NCBI RefSeq assembly: GCF_030052815.1
Contig: NC_079497.1
Span: 21,466,258 to 21,530,257, forward strand
Source: Hevea brasiliensis
Taxonomy: Eukaryota; Streptophyta; Magnoliopsida; Malpighiales; Euphorbiaceae
Length of the DNA stretch: 64,000 bases
Direction of reading: 5' to 3'
In this document: positions 50,601 through 62,219 of the stretch, piece by piece
Numbering within the stretch: position 1 is the stretch's first letter
Layout: each line of letters opens with the position of its first letter
Made by a program: the position numbers and the translations under genes
Notes under the pieces: model-generated
Told to the model about the DNA's origin: nothing
Database searches by the model: none
What the model saw: only the letters and a program-made list of their open reading frames with translations

Positions 50601-51122
50601 AGGGAGAGACCAAGGGAGACAACAAGGAGAGAGAGAGAGAGAAGAGGAAGAAGAAGATGGTTGGTGGGGTTTTGTCTCTTATGGGTATTTATATATATAC
50701 ATTTATGTGTACTTTATTGTTTTTAAATTTCATAAATCTATTTCCTTTCTTTTTTTTCCTTTTCTTTTCTTCTTTCTCTTCTCATTTTTCAAATTCAAAT
50801 TCATAAATTTAATTTATGTTAATTATTTTATTTCCTAATTTTTGATTTGACATTTAGGTCAAAATTCACCTCTAGAGGTGAAATGACCAAAATGCCCTTC
50901 ATGGTGCTCATCAAGTTATTTTTATTATTTATACCAATTAATAAATTCTCTAAATTTTATTTTATTTCTCAAAATTTTTCCTATATTTTTTTAATATTTA
51001 TTTCATTAATTTATGCCTCATCACTATAGTTTAAGTGTAGTTCCAGACATCCTGACTGTCCAAACAGACATTAGTCGTCGAAACAGTAAAATGTACGGAC
51101 TACCTACAGTAAGGCCGTTACA
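47641..51122 (-). repeat. E3 right (5') LTR (3.48 kb)
   Basis: Starts TGTGACGCC and ends GGCCGTTACA on the plus strand. It is the best copy for defining the family termini. Small deletions relative to the left LTR occur near 49465 and 49840. Confidence 0.88.
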
Positions 51123-51127
51123 AGTAC
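51123..51127. repeat. Target-site duplication of E3, right copy
   Basis: AGTAC, matching 42127-42131. Confidence 0.85.
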
Positions 51128-53667
51128 TGCTATCTGTAGTCCCTAATTGATATACCAATTTATCCAAACTAAATAAATAAATCTAGGTATACTATGGGCA
51201 ATTAAAAAATTTTAATTATTCTAGTACTATTCATGGTTACTATTTTCTGGTACTGTTCATTGGTACCATTAATTTCATATTAATAAGACATTAGTCCCAA
51301 TTTACATATTCATATCATTTTTAATATTTAATTATCCTTATGAGTATTTTAATTAGCATACATAGCATTTTTCCCATGAACCTTTCTTTAGGTTCATGTT
51401 TATGTGTTATTTTTATATAGGAATTTGACTAGGTTAGGATGTCTATTTGGTCACACTTCCTTCATAACAATTGCTCCTCTATGTTTAAACTTGAATTTCA
51501 GTTTTTGAATCACTGAATTTGGTGTTATAGGACTCAAGTTATGGTCAAAATACCATAACTAGTCCGTTTGCCTCTAAGCTGTCCAGAATTTACAATTTCT
51601 GGTCAATAAACTTTGACTAGTCATTTGATCATTTTATTGTCATTTTTAGACTTAGGTTCCTTCACAAGATATGTTCCTCTATGTCTTAGGGACTCCCAGG
51701 TACAATTTCGTAATTTTTCAAGCTCGGTGTAGTGAGTTATGGTCAATGTATTAACCTGGACTCTCAGTCCTATAAGGGCAATAACCAACTTCAGGGCAGT
51801 ATGTTTGACCCTCTTTTTAGGGGCTTTACACTTTGAATTTGGCAAAGGTGTCTAAATCAATGTTGTAGCCCTAAGTACCATGTTTCCAGATCATATTGGT
51901 ACATCTCAAATGGAATTTCCAAGTGGGAGTTATGGCCAAATGAACACAAGGGTATCAAATGGCATTCTGGGTTCAACTTAACATTTTCTAGATTTCAATT
52001 CCTAACTTTGGCTAATATTTTCCCTAGGATGCAATGGTTTCTAGATCTTGGTCAAAACATAAAAATTATTGTGCTATGTCTTATAAAACTTTTGGCACTA
52101 GTTTCACTCAATTTGCAACTTTGGAGACCAAGTTATGGTATTTTTGCCAAAACTAGTCAAGCATACTAAAGGAACAGTATTTTGGACAATTTCTGGGTTG
52201 GCAGTTTTAGTGACTCAATTTGTGCTAACAAATTGATTTGGTTAAAAGCAAAACTGGGTCAAGTGGTCTTCATGAAAAGTATAGCCCTATGTCTAAGCTT
52301 TCCATTGATGTAATTTTAGGTCATTTGGACCAGTATAGAGAGAGTTATGACCAAATGAACACGTACTGTTCATTTGGTCATTTTCTGGGTTGGCAGTGTT
52401 TGGTCATCCGAGTTTGGGCAGAGAATTGGTCATGATTTTAACAGAATTTGGGCAGGGTTTCTTCTTGAAAAATGAAGGTTTGGATGTCCCAAAACACCTC
52501 CAATTGGCCTCATACCAATTGGAGTCACACATTGTCAGTTAGGGTTCAACAAACACACTGGACTCATTGAGTCCCAACCTGTAGAAAATTTGATACTCCC
52601 AAAATTTAATCTCCTCCTTCCAAACTCCAAATAAGCATATATGGCACTTCTATAAACATCAATCTCAACTCAACCAAGTCAATTTCAAGAATTTACATAA
52701 AGTCCCCACATCATATACATAAACCCTAATTCCAATCACCCAATTTACACAAACTCAACTCTTTTACACTTCTTATCATATCAATTACTCAAACATCCTT
52801 ATGGAACCATTTTTCATCATTTTAAAATAGCAAACCTCACAAGATTAATGGCTGCCAAAATTAGGGTTCTTCAATTCCTTTTTATTTGTTTTTATTTTCA
52901 TGGAATACTCACTCATCTCATCATTCTTACAAGATTTAAAGAAGAGAGGGAGTCATATTTTTGCACTTACCTTGTGACCCAACTTGCAAACTTCAATTTC
53001 TCTTCTTCAAATGAGTATCTAAAGCTTCCTTAGGGTGTGGGGAGTATTTTTTTGTGAAGAAAGGTTAAGGTTTTATGGGGAGAAAGCTTGGGAAATCAAG
53101 CTTTGAGAAAGAAGAAAATGGAGGAAGAGAAAGCTTCCATGTTGTCGGCTCAAAGAGAGAGAAGAGGAAGATGAAGAAGACTTGTGGTTGGTGAATTATT
53201 GTCTCTTGTGTCTTAAATATATTCTATAATTATTGTACTTTAATTTTTTTTTAAATGCCATAAAACTATTTCCTTTCTTTTCTTTTCTTTCCTTTTCTTT
53301 TCTTTTCTTTTCTTCTTCTTTCTCTTCTCATTTTCCAAATTCAAATTCATAAATTTAATTTATATTAATTATTTTATTTCCTAATTTTAATTTGACATTT
53401 AGGTCAAAATTCACCTCTAGCGGTGAAATGACCAAAATGTCATTCCTGGTGCTCATCGGGTTATTTTTATTATTTATACCAATTAATAAATTCTCTAAAT
53501 TTTATTTTATTTCTCAAAATTTTTTCTATATTTTTTTAATATTTATTTCATTAATTTATGCCTCCTCACTATAGTTTAAGTGTAGTTCCAGACATCCTGA
53601 TTGTTCAAATAGACATTAGTCATCGGAACAGTAAAATGTACAGACTACCTATGGTGAGGGCGTTACA
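51128..53667 (-). repeat. E3-family LTR, inner fragment
   Basis: Continues the LTR interrupted at 42131 and ends GAGGGCGTTACA at 53667, followed by CAATC. About 51720-52230 differs from both E3 LTRs more than the rest, so it may be an older subfamily. Confidence 0.85.
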
Positions 53668-53672
53668 CAATC
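53668..53672. repeat. Target-site duplication CAATC, right copy
   Basis: CAATC, matching 40470-40474 on the far side of Cassandra. Confidence 0.7.
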
Positions 53673-53843
53673 TTGCTTCAAATCATGCTAATCTTGAGGG
53701 TACCATAAATCAAGATCCATATGTAATGTTATGTGACAAGAACTATGGGCAAAAGTTGCTTTTTAATTAGCACTTCTAAAAGAGGTAAAGCTAATGACCT
53801 TAAATTAGCACTTCCTGGAAGGCAACACAAGTTTTACTTTTAA
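53673..53843 (+). pseudogene. E4 decayed reading frame, right part with conserved C-terminal tail
   Basis: The frame ends KANDLKLALPGRQHKF then TAA (53841-53843). This resembles the AKDYKLAFLGG tail of E6 (63567-63605) and tails found in Athila/Tat polyproteins. It supports E4 as a deletion derivative of that lineage. Confidence 0.55.
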
Positions 53844-55455
53844 TTATTTGCATTTGTTTATTTCTTTTGTTTTATCACCCTCCCAAACTTGTTTTTCATG
53901 TTTATTCACTTTGTAGGTTCAAGAAGCACTTGAAAGGAGCAATGGAGAATGAGCATAAATATCCTCTTGGGAGGGCACCCTTCAAAAGGGAGTATTCTTT
54001 ATCCATTAGATTTTCTTGATTGATTGCATTTATGATATTGCTCTTAAGCTGAATGTGCTATCTTTATGACATTGAGGACAATGTCAAATTTGAGTTTGGG
54101 GATGCAATAAAATTTGCATTTTAGGTAGAAATTTTTACTTTTTTTTTTTTTTGCATTTTTACATTTTAGTAATAAAATCAATGATTTTTTTTTTTGCATT
54201 TTCTGACTCGTTTGATCTGATGAGAATTATTTTAATAGATTATTGAAGTGACTTTGAGAGATTTGATATCTTGATTGCTTAGAAAAGTATAAGGGGAAGA
54301 GCATTCATAATGGAATTGATGTTTAGCTTTGTGTAGATTATTTTTCTTGAGCCTGTGTGCATCATTTCATTATAATGAAATTGTGAGTTCTTAGAGCAAG
54401 TATATGTGTATGGAAGTAATTTTCTAATTGTCTCACAATTCTTAAAATATGTCTTTTAAGCTTATTAAGGAAAAATCCTAGCATACACTTAATGAAGAGA
54501 TGATTTAGTCATTCTTTGATTTTAGCCTTATTATAGCCTTAGCCACCTAAGTTAAAATATATTCCTTGTAGCCAACTTGAGCCTATGTTTTTACCTATAT
54601 AATTTTCTTACCCACATCATTTGCCTAGCTCTTAGCCCAAACACTCAACTTACCCTTATGAGAGAGGTTGTTTGTTAAAGCAAGAGGTACACTAGATAAA
54701 AAAAAATATGGAGAAAAGAATAAAATAGAAGTGCTAGTATATGGAAATAAATTACAAAGAAATAATCCAATCAAGTGTTCAAAGAATGAGTTTGGGAGTG
54801 ACACCAAAGAGGGACAAATGTAATAAATCCAATACTATAAATAAATTCCCTATCCAAGTATTAAGAAGTATGCTAATATTAAAGGCAATTCATAAATTTC
54901 TTCTCTCCACAAAGTTAAAAAAACAAAAAAAAAGAGAGAAATTTTAGTGCGTCTTGGTCTTTTATAAATTAATTGCTCTCATATTTTGATTATCTTTTGT
55001 CCTTTTCTTTGATTGCCACATTATTACCTTTTAACCTTGTTACAACCTTATGAAAAGACCTATTGATCTTTTGAAAGTGTGTGCTACATTAGTGGACATA
55101 GGGATGGGAGCTTTGCCTATAGAATTTGGGAAAACTAATTAAATACATTTATATAGAGGCATTAGAAATTGCTAAGTGTACATTTTCTTATTTAAGTTAA
55201 GCAATTTTCTATAATTGGTGTGTGTACATATGTTTTGGGTTGGTAATTTGTGCTTTGCTAAGTTTTGGTACATACAATAGATGTTTGACTTCTTTAGCTT
55301 TTTGATGAGTTATTAAAATATTGATCATTTTAAGGATATCTTTAAAAAGTCTAGAATTTCGATTTTTGTTATACCAAAAGGAAAATACCTCTCATATGTA
55401 TTTAGATTTCTCTTTGCATGAGGACAAGTAAAGGTTTGAGTTTGGGAGTATTCAA
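53844..55455 (+). other. E4 3' non-coding region
   Basis: AT-rich, with no gene. Two copies of a GAGGACAA...GTTTGGG motif occur, near 54074-54105 and at 55422-55450. The second adjoins the 3' LTR and should be the polypurine tract. Poly-T runs lie near 54138-54152. Confidence 0.6.
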
Positions 55456-56922
55456 TGCATTCGCATTATATAGGCATTTAGGATAGCATTTACTACATTT
55501 TTACCCTTTTTAATTATTTAGTTTTCCTAGTTATTTTACTTATGTTTAATAAAATTCTTAATCCGTTGCAAATCTCTTATTTTTATAATATTTTAGGTGA
55601 ATTTAAAGGCAAGAGAATAATTGGAAGGAAGAAAGAAACCTGAAAATCAAGTCTTAAAGAGCAAGGAGCATTACACGAGGTGTGTAACCAACTACAGGCC
55701 TATGTGAAGAAGCCATTGAAGACAATAAAATTACCTGACCTGTGCAATTCAAGCCATGCAATCAAAGTGAGCCATGTAATTTGCCAAGTACAAAAAAAAG
55801 CTAAAAAACTTTAAGACAAAGAACTACATGAGCCTGACCTATGTAAATAAAACAAATAGCATTGCTTGTGTAAAGGCTTCAGACAGAACTTCAAACCTAA
55901 ACTCTCTCCCATCTCATCCATTCTAGGATGACTTCTAAGGCTTTTAGGACTCTGAAACAAGGTTTTTTATACCAAATATAAATATAATAAGCCAATATTT
56001 AAGAAAGGGCGTGGGTGGGGGGAGAGGGGGGGGGGGGGGGGGGGGGGCCTTTTTTACATTCAAGAGAGCACATCACCTTCAAGAGAGGCGAGAGGAGAAA
56101 TAGATCAGTAAGATTTTCAAAGGAAGTCCCGCAAAAATTCCAAAAGTCCAAGGCATCGATTCTCCATCTGGGTTCTTTCACTCTACTTCTTCTTGTGTCT
56201 TTTCTTTATTATTTTATAAACTTGATTGTAAAACTCATAATGTGCGAGTAGTTTCTTTATTCTAGAGTTAGGGATGTAGCACTTTCAATTCAGTTATAGA
56301 TTTGATTTGATCTTATTTAATAAATTGGATATTTCTTCTTTGACTCAATCTCTTATGTTCTTAATGTATGTTATGTGTTGAACTCCAATTAGCATAGATT
56401 TTTCATATATCAATTGAAGGACTCAAAGGTGAAGATTAATATTGGAATAATAGGATTTTGAACTTAGGGTTCTTAATCTAGAGATATGCTAGAATTCTAT
56501 GTGGATTTAACAATTAATCAAGAAACATAATGGGTTTTAATTAATTTAATCACAGCAAAAGTAGGGTTTAAGTTGATTAAGATACAACTTGAGTGCCTTG
56601 AGAGAGGGCTTAAGATAACTTATGATTAATTTCCTTCAAAGCAATAATTTCCCTTTGATTAAATGAATTGGATTAGGTTTATAGTTGATTGAAGTGTGAA
56701 ACCCTAGCTTTGGAATGCTTTTATTAATTGATATTCAAGTTTAGTTAATTGATTTAGATTTCACTTAATTAGATTTAATTAATATTTCTCTACAAATCGA
56801 TATTCTAGATAAATATAATTGCTGTGTAGTTTGGTACTAAACACAGTCCTCGTAGAAACGATACTCACTCACCACTTTATTACATATTAATGATCCATGC
56901 ACATGTGGGATTTTACAAAACA
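55456..56922 (+). repeat. E4 3' LTR
   Basis: Starts TGCATTCGCATT and ends ACAAAACA. It aligns with 37970-39430 with many substitutions, so E4 is old. It carries a poly-G run absent from the left LTR. Confidence 0.82.
56026..56047 (+). repeat. 22-bp poly-G run
   Basis: Twenty-two consecutive G, preceded by a further G-rich stretch from about 56008. The left LTR has only a short GGG at the equivalent place (near 38563). Confidence 0.9.
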
Positions 56923-56927
56923 TAATG
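56923..56927. repeat. Target-site duplication of E4, right copy
   Basis: TAATG, matching 37965-37969. Confidence 0.88.
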
Positions 56928-58420
56928 CCAGAGACTCTAAGTACTCTTTTATGCAAAAGTTAGTGATTGAAGAAATGGTCAAAGACATGCTAAAGTCAAA
57001 GTTATTCAAATAGCTATAGCTCTTATGGTAGCCTTACGGTTGTAGTGAAGAAGAAGGATAATACATGAAAAATGTGTATTGATTATAAGAGCCTCAATAA
57101 GTTTACCATTCCATTATTGATTAAGGAGTTGTTAGAAGAGCTAGGAGATGCTGAGATTTTTTCTAAAATTGATCTCAAATCTAAATATTAGCAAGTGAGG
57201 ATGCATCGTGAAGATATTCCTAAAATTTATTTCAAAACCCATAAAGGTCACTATGGATTCTTAATGATGCCATTTGGGTTACCTAATGCTCCCTCTACAT
57301 TCCAATCTTTGATGAATTCAATTTTTAATCTCTTTTGAGGAAGTTTATTATATTTTTTTTATGACAATTTGATTTATAGCAATACTAAGCAGGAGCATCT
57401 ACACCATTTATAAGCAGTGTTATCATTAATGAAAGATAACCAACTTTATGCTAAGGAGAGTAAATGTCATTTTGGTGCAAGCTACGTGGAGTATCTAGGG
57501 CATGTGATCACAGTAGTTGGTGTGCAAACTAATCCTAAAAGGATCCAAGCAATGCAATATTGACCAATACCCCAAAATGTTAAGTAATTGAAAAGCTTTT
57601 TTGGGATTATAACAGGTTATTATAGGAGGTTTGTTCAAGGCTATGGAAAAATAGCCAAACCCCTTTTTGATTTACTTAAGAAAGGTTATTTTCAATGGAC
57701 CAAGGAAGCTCAACACGCATTCAATATATTGAAATAAGAAACGGTAAATGCTTTTGTTCTCTTTTTGCCAAATTTCTGTAAAAATTTTATTATTAAAACT
57801 GATGCTTCTAGGGAAGAAATAGGTTTTCTTTTGATGCAAGGACACCCAGCTGCCTATATTAATAAGGCACTTTGTGTGGAAATTTTAACCCTTTCTACTT
57901 ATGATGAGAAAAAGATGCTTGCTATTCTTTTTGCAATTAAGCATTGGGAGCACTAGGCGCTTTATTATTGGAACTTATCATAGAAGACTTAAATACTTGA
58001 TGGAGCAAAGGCTTACAACACTAGCTCAACAAGCATGGCTAACAAAGTTACAATAGTATGATTATGAGATCCAATACAAGAAGGGATAGGAAAATCAGGC
58101 TGTAGATGCTTTATCTAGAATTAATTTAGCTAGTGTTTCTGCTTTAATTGCACATATCATTCCTAATCAGCTTACAATTGCCATGAAAGATACGTGGCAG
58201 ATTGATGCTACTATTATGCAGCTTATTGCAAAGCTTCAATAAGATCCCAACTCACATAACGACTATACTTGGCAATAAAGGCAATTAAGGAGAAATGGAA
58301 ATCTAGTAGTGGGTAACAATGAGGAATTGAGATGCGAATTGTTAGAAGTTTATCAGACTCAATTTCAAGGGGGCATTCTAAGGTATCTATTATAAGTAGG
58401 AGACTTGCTTCCATATGTAG
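56928..58420 (+). pseudogene. pol: E5: decayed gypsy reverse transcriptase, RNase H and start of integrase
   Basis: A plus-strand frame with many stops shows reverse transcriptase motifs: CIDYKSLNKFTIP (about 57074), [29 protein letters not shown] (57250-57305), and FFYDN in place of the catalytic FxDD (about 57355). EYLGHVI follows. RNase H has KTDASREEIGFLLMQG (57795-57845) and a YDEKKMLAILFAIKHW stretch. A segment from 58200 resembles the linker before the integrase zinc-binding region (DPNSHNDYTW, LRRNGNLVVGN) and ends near 58420 without the core. It is the continuation of the remnant at 36740-37964. Confidence 0.82.
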
Positions 58421-59095
58421 CTTATTGGAAAGTCTCTAGAAAACTATAACAACTTATATTTTCAAATTATATTTATTATCATTTTTATTATCATGATTAT
58501 TATTATTACTATAATTTCATTTATATTATTAAAGTTTATTTATATTTTTTTATTAATATTTTAAAATTTTATTTTAATTAAATATTATTTTATTAATTTA
58601 ATATTATTTTATGAATGCATTTTGGCATTTTGGCATTATCATTTTGGCATTTTGGCATTTTGGCATTTTATTAATTTAATATTACTTTAAGAATGCATTT
58701 TGGCATTCAAACCCCTACCTAACGCTTATCCTCCCTCTCCCCAATTCCCTTTCCCCACTCCAGCTCATAGTACCCATGACTCCACGTGCATTATCACTGA
58801 TGAGCTGACCAATGAACTAGCAGTCTTAGACAAAGCCAGTGAGCTTAATGGCAGTGATAAAGGGTAGCTGGGATTGGCAGAAAACACAACAATATCACGA
58901 AGCTTTTGCATTGCAATTCCCTTTGTTCCTAGCAACATTTGGTCCGGTAAATAACTCCTCTAAACATGCTTCTTTTTGTTGTCAAAAATAATGAGATCGA
59001 AGAATAAAAACTCATGACTTTCTAGTTAGATCCCATCCAATCATCGACTAGTAGGATCATGATTCTTATTCTTCAAGCTTCATTTTGGCGCTAAC
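58421..59095. other. AT-rich stretch with short tandem repeats, then unassigned sequence
   Basis: 58440-58615 is rich in ATT/TTA. 58615-58672 has repeats of an 8-bp ATTTTGGC unit, inside a larger direct repeat (about 58588-58628 and 58670-58708). 58710-59095 is less AT-rich but shows no convincing reading frame or family. Confidence 0.5.
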
Positions 59096-60712
59096 TGATG
59101 CATACATTTTGCATAATCATTTAGGTTTAATTTCATAGCCATTTTATTTTATTATTAGTCATTTTTAGCTAATTTCATTAGTTAATTAGTTAGTTTTTCA
59201 TAATTCTCAATTTTGGATTAATTTGTAATTTTTACTTTGTTTTGTAGGAAAAATGGTGTTTTGGATGGACTAAAAAGAAATTTTGCCATTGAGGAGTGAT
59301 CTCTATAGCCAAAGATGTCAAAAACAAGTTTCAAAGTTGAAATATGCATTGGCCAAATTGCGCATAACTTGCCGCATAAGCCATGCAGATCTGCATAAGG
59401 AGAAAAATCACTGTTCCAATACATGCCGAATTGTGCATAAGGAGAGTGCATGGCTTATGTGGATTCACGCCCCCTTATGCAATCTCACGGAATTGTGCAT
59501 AACCTATGCACTTGGTCATGCAGTTTCGCATAAGTGAGCCAGAAACCAGCCAAAAACTGCATAAGGAACTGCATGACTTATGCAATCCACTTATGCAGTC
59601 CCACAAAGATTTCATTAATGAGCTGGCAGAAGATTCCCTCAGAAAATCCCTCCTAAAACACACCATTTTTGGGCTCCATGTTAGAAAATGCTATAAATAG
59701 GCCCATTTCCCATTTTAGAAGGGGGGGAAGAAAGAGAAGGAAGAGAAGAAGAAGGAGCAGCAGCAACTAAAGAGACACAATCACCTCCCACACCATTTTC
59801 AACCAGATTTGAGGATTTCTTTCTTTTCTTACATTTTTCCTACATTTCTAGTGTTCAGCTTTTTGTTTCTTAGCTTAGATTAAAGTTTTATTTCCATATT
59901 AAATCAGAATATCTTTTAAATATTATGGATAGTGAGTAGTTTTACTTTGATTCTGGAGTAAGGGATGTAATATTTAGTTATTTTTGTGGATTTGAACTGG
60001 GTTAGTCCTAATTTAATGAATTTATGAGGTTTAATCCATTTCTTGTGCGCTTATTCACATGCTTAATGAAGGGCCCCATTAAGTTATGTTCTTAATCCTT
60101 GGTTGAAGCACCGAAAGGAGAAAACCAAGTGATAGTTAATCAAGCAATTGGACTTAATTAACTTAGATCTAGAAATAGACTAAGGGTTAAGAGGGTTTTA
60201 ATAGATTGATTGAAAAACCTAATGGGTCTTGGTTAATTTTAACTCCACGAAAGTAGGATTAAGTTAATTAAGGCACTCTTTGTCTCACTCGAAAGAGTTT
60301 TCAAAGGATTTTAGAATTAATCTCCTTTAAACCCATAAATTTCATGGATTGGGCTAGCTAGGAAAAATCCCAAAATGACTTAAATATGAACCCTTAACTC
60401 CAGAATCGTCTTTCATCAATTATTGCTTCGAATTTTACTTTTGAGTGTTTAGTTTAATCTCATTTTATTAATTTTCATTATTATCAATTTCTTTATTTTG
60501 CGAATTATTAAATTAGTCATTGTTTGAATTTAGTTTTGCATTTTCATACCTTATGCTTCAAATTCCTAAATTTCTTTTATTAATTTGATTAAAATACAAT
60601 TTTAAAATATTTTATTTTTTATTAAAAATTCAATCATTAACACAACTCCTCGTGGGAACGATATCTTTTTCTATACTACTTGAACGACCCGTGCACTTGC
60701 GGTTGGGACACA
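59096..60712 (+). repeat. E6 5' LTR (1.62 kb)
   Basis: Begins TGATGCATACATTTTGCATA and ends GGTTGGGACACA, nine bases before the primer site. The boundary is inferred from TG...CA ends, because the partner LTR is outside the window. It contains a cluster of GCATAA/TTATGC motifs and a TATA box. Confidence 0.75.
59692..59699 (+). promoter_or_regulatory. TATA box of E6 LTR
   Basis: TATAAATA followed by a purine-rich leader (59718-59760), as in plant promoters. Confidence 0.6.
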
Positions 60713-60721
60713 TCAAGTTTT

Positions 60722-60739
60722 TGGCGCCGTTGCCGGGGA
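60722..60739 (+). other. E6 primer binding site, tRNA-Asp
   Basis: TGGCGCCGTTGCCGGGGA is complementary to the 3' end of plant tRNA-Asp and is characteristic of Athila-lineage elements. Confidence 0.92.
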
Positions 60740-60849
60740 GTTGTTTGTTTAAGATTGAATTCTTGATTATTTTAGTTGTTTATAGTTTTATCTTTGTTAT
60801 CTTTTCATTTTGTGTTTGTTTGTTCTTTTTCAGGTACTCTTAATCTTTT

Positions 60850-62201
60850 ATGAGAAGAGCTAGAAGCACAAGTGACACATCCTTATTGTTTAATCCTGAA
60901 ATTGAGAAATTTTGTAAAGCCAACAAGAAAGAAACCAAAAAAAGAAAAGAAGCTTTGAGAGCAGCTAAAATTGAACAAGAAATGGCTGAAGAAAGAGTTG
61001 GAATCGGTGGTGATAATACTAAAAATGATCGAAACAATGAAAATGCAGCTCATGGTGAAGAAGTTGTAAATGCTAATGTGCCTAAGGGAAGTATGATGGA
61101 TCACGCATTTCCTCATTTTGATGATTTAAGAGAGAGTATAGCAAGACCAAGAATTGATGCAAATAGTTATAAGATGGATTTTGGAGTACTACAAATGATT
61201 CAGAATTCTCAATTCTGAGGTCATCCTTCAGAAAATCCTCATACTCATCTTAAGAAGTTTGTTATGATCTGTGACATGCAAAAGCAACCAGGAGTATCTG
61301 ATGATGCAGCAAGGCTAAAATTGTTTCCATTCTCTTTGAAAGATAGAGCATTGGATTGGCTTGATTCTTTACCTCACAACTCAATTACAAATTGGGAGCA
61401 GCTCACTGATGCATTTCTTGCCCAATACTTTCCACCTGGAAAAACTCAAGAGTTGAGGAATCAAATGATTGCTTTTAGACCAAGAGAAGATGAGACTCTT
61501 TATGAGTCATGGATGAGATGGAAGGAATTAGAGAGACAATGTCCACATCATGCCATTCCTAAATGGATGATAAACCAGAATTTTTACACAAATGTCACTC
61601 CTGCTATCAGAGGAATCATTGATGCTCAAACTGGAGGGGAATTCATCATTAAGCATGAAGATGAAGCTTATGAGTTATTAGAGAAAATAGCAAAGAATAC
61701 CATCTATGGAGTAGTCCAAGAGGGTCAACTCCAACTCAAAAAAGGCAAGTTGCTGGAATGTATGAGCTTGATCCATTCAACATGATCAATGCCAAATTTG
61801 ATGCACTCACTAATGTCCTTGCTAAGAAAATGGAGGATTTAAGTATGCTAGTCAGTGCATCATCATGTTCTGGAAGTTCTCAACAAGTTACTTATGCAAA
61901 AGGAACAATGAGCTGTGGAGTAGATTATCCTTCATATGCTTGGAGAAATCATCCCAATTTTTCATGGGAGAATCAGCAAAATCAAGCTTCAACTCAGAAC
62001 TTTCCACCACAACAACAAGGGCATCAATACCAACAACCTAGGCAACAACCACCTAGTTTTCAGCAAAAGAATGCAAATCCTGCACCTTTACCAAGACAGC
62101 AAGAACAAAGTTCCACCACAGAGGTTTTATTACAACAAATTCTTGCTAATCAAACTAAGCGTGATGAAGAGTTGAGAGAGATGAAAGCAAGGCTGGAATA
62201 A
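60850..62201 (+). pseudogene. gag: E6 gag (broken)
   Basis: Starts MRRARSTSDTSLLFNPEIEK. The first piece (60850-61218) ends at a TGA where a C-to-T change in an Arg codon is likely. The second (to about 61785) is the Retrotrans_gag core: LKLFPFSLKDRALDWLDSL, FLAQYFPPGK, FYTNVTPAIRGIIDA. A frameshift near 61742-61760, at an A run, leads to the third piece (61758-62201) with MYELDPFNMINAKFDALT, WRNHPNFSW and a Gln-rich segment. TAA at 62199-62201 separates it from the protease part. Three defects therefore prevent a full product. Confidence 0.88.
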
Positions 62202-62219
62202 ACGCAAACACACAATAGG

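Larger units (their letters stand above)
42132..51122 (-). mobile_element. E3: second gag-only chromovirus-related LTR element
   Basis: The element consists of LTR 42132-45671, internal region 45672-47640 (1.97 kb) and LTR 47641-51122. It is read on the minus strand: LTR ends TGTAACG/TGTAATGCCC and GGCGTCACA, a polypurine tract at 45672-45685 and a tRNA-Met-like primer site near 47624. The internal region encodes a decayed Gag and only the first residues of a protease. It is inserted into an LTR of its own family with AGTAC duplication. Confidence 0.88.
37970..56922 (+). mobile_element. E4: non-autonomous gypsy-type LTR element with tRNA-Asp-like primer site, itself interrupted
   Basis: The 5' LTR is 37970-39430 and the 3' LTR is 55456-56922, with a degenerate tRNA-Asp primer site after the first. 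The internal region (39431-40474 plus 53668-55455, about 2.8 kb once the inner unit and its duplication are removed) has no pol domain. It contains a decayed short frame, ending in a tail similar to the C-terminal tail found in Athila/Tat polyproteins. The whole is flanked by TAATG. It sits in E5 between gag/protease and reverse transcriptase. Confidence 0.85.

Noticed and set aside
58710..59095. Possible host exon on the minus strand (run near 58800-58960)
   Set aside because: The open stretch is short, lacks recognisable motifs or splice context, and is bounded by elements.
59218..59700. Several short frames on both strands
   Set aside because: They lie inside the E6 LTR upstream of its TATA box and result from the GCATAA-rich segment.
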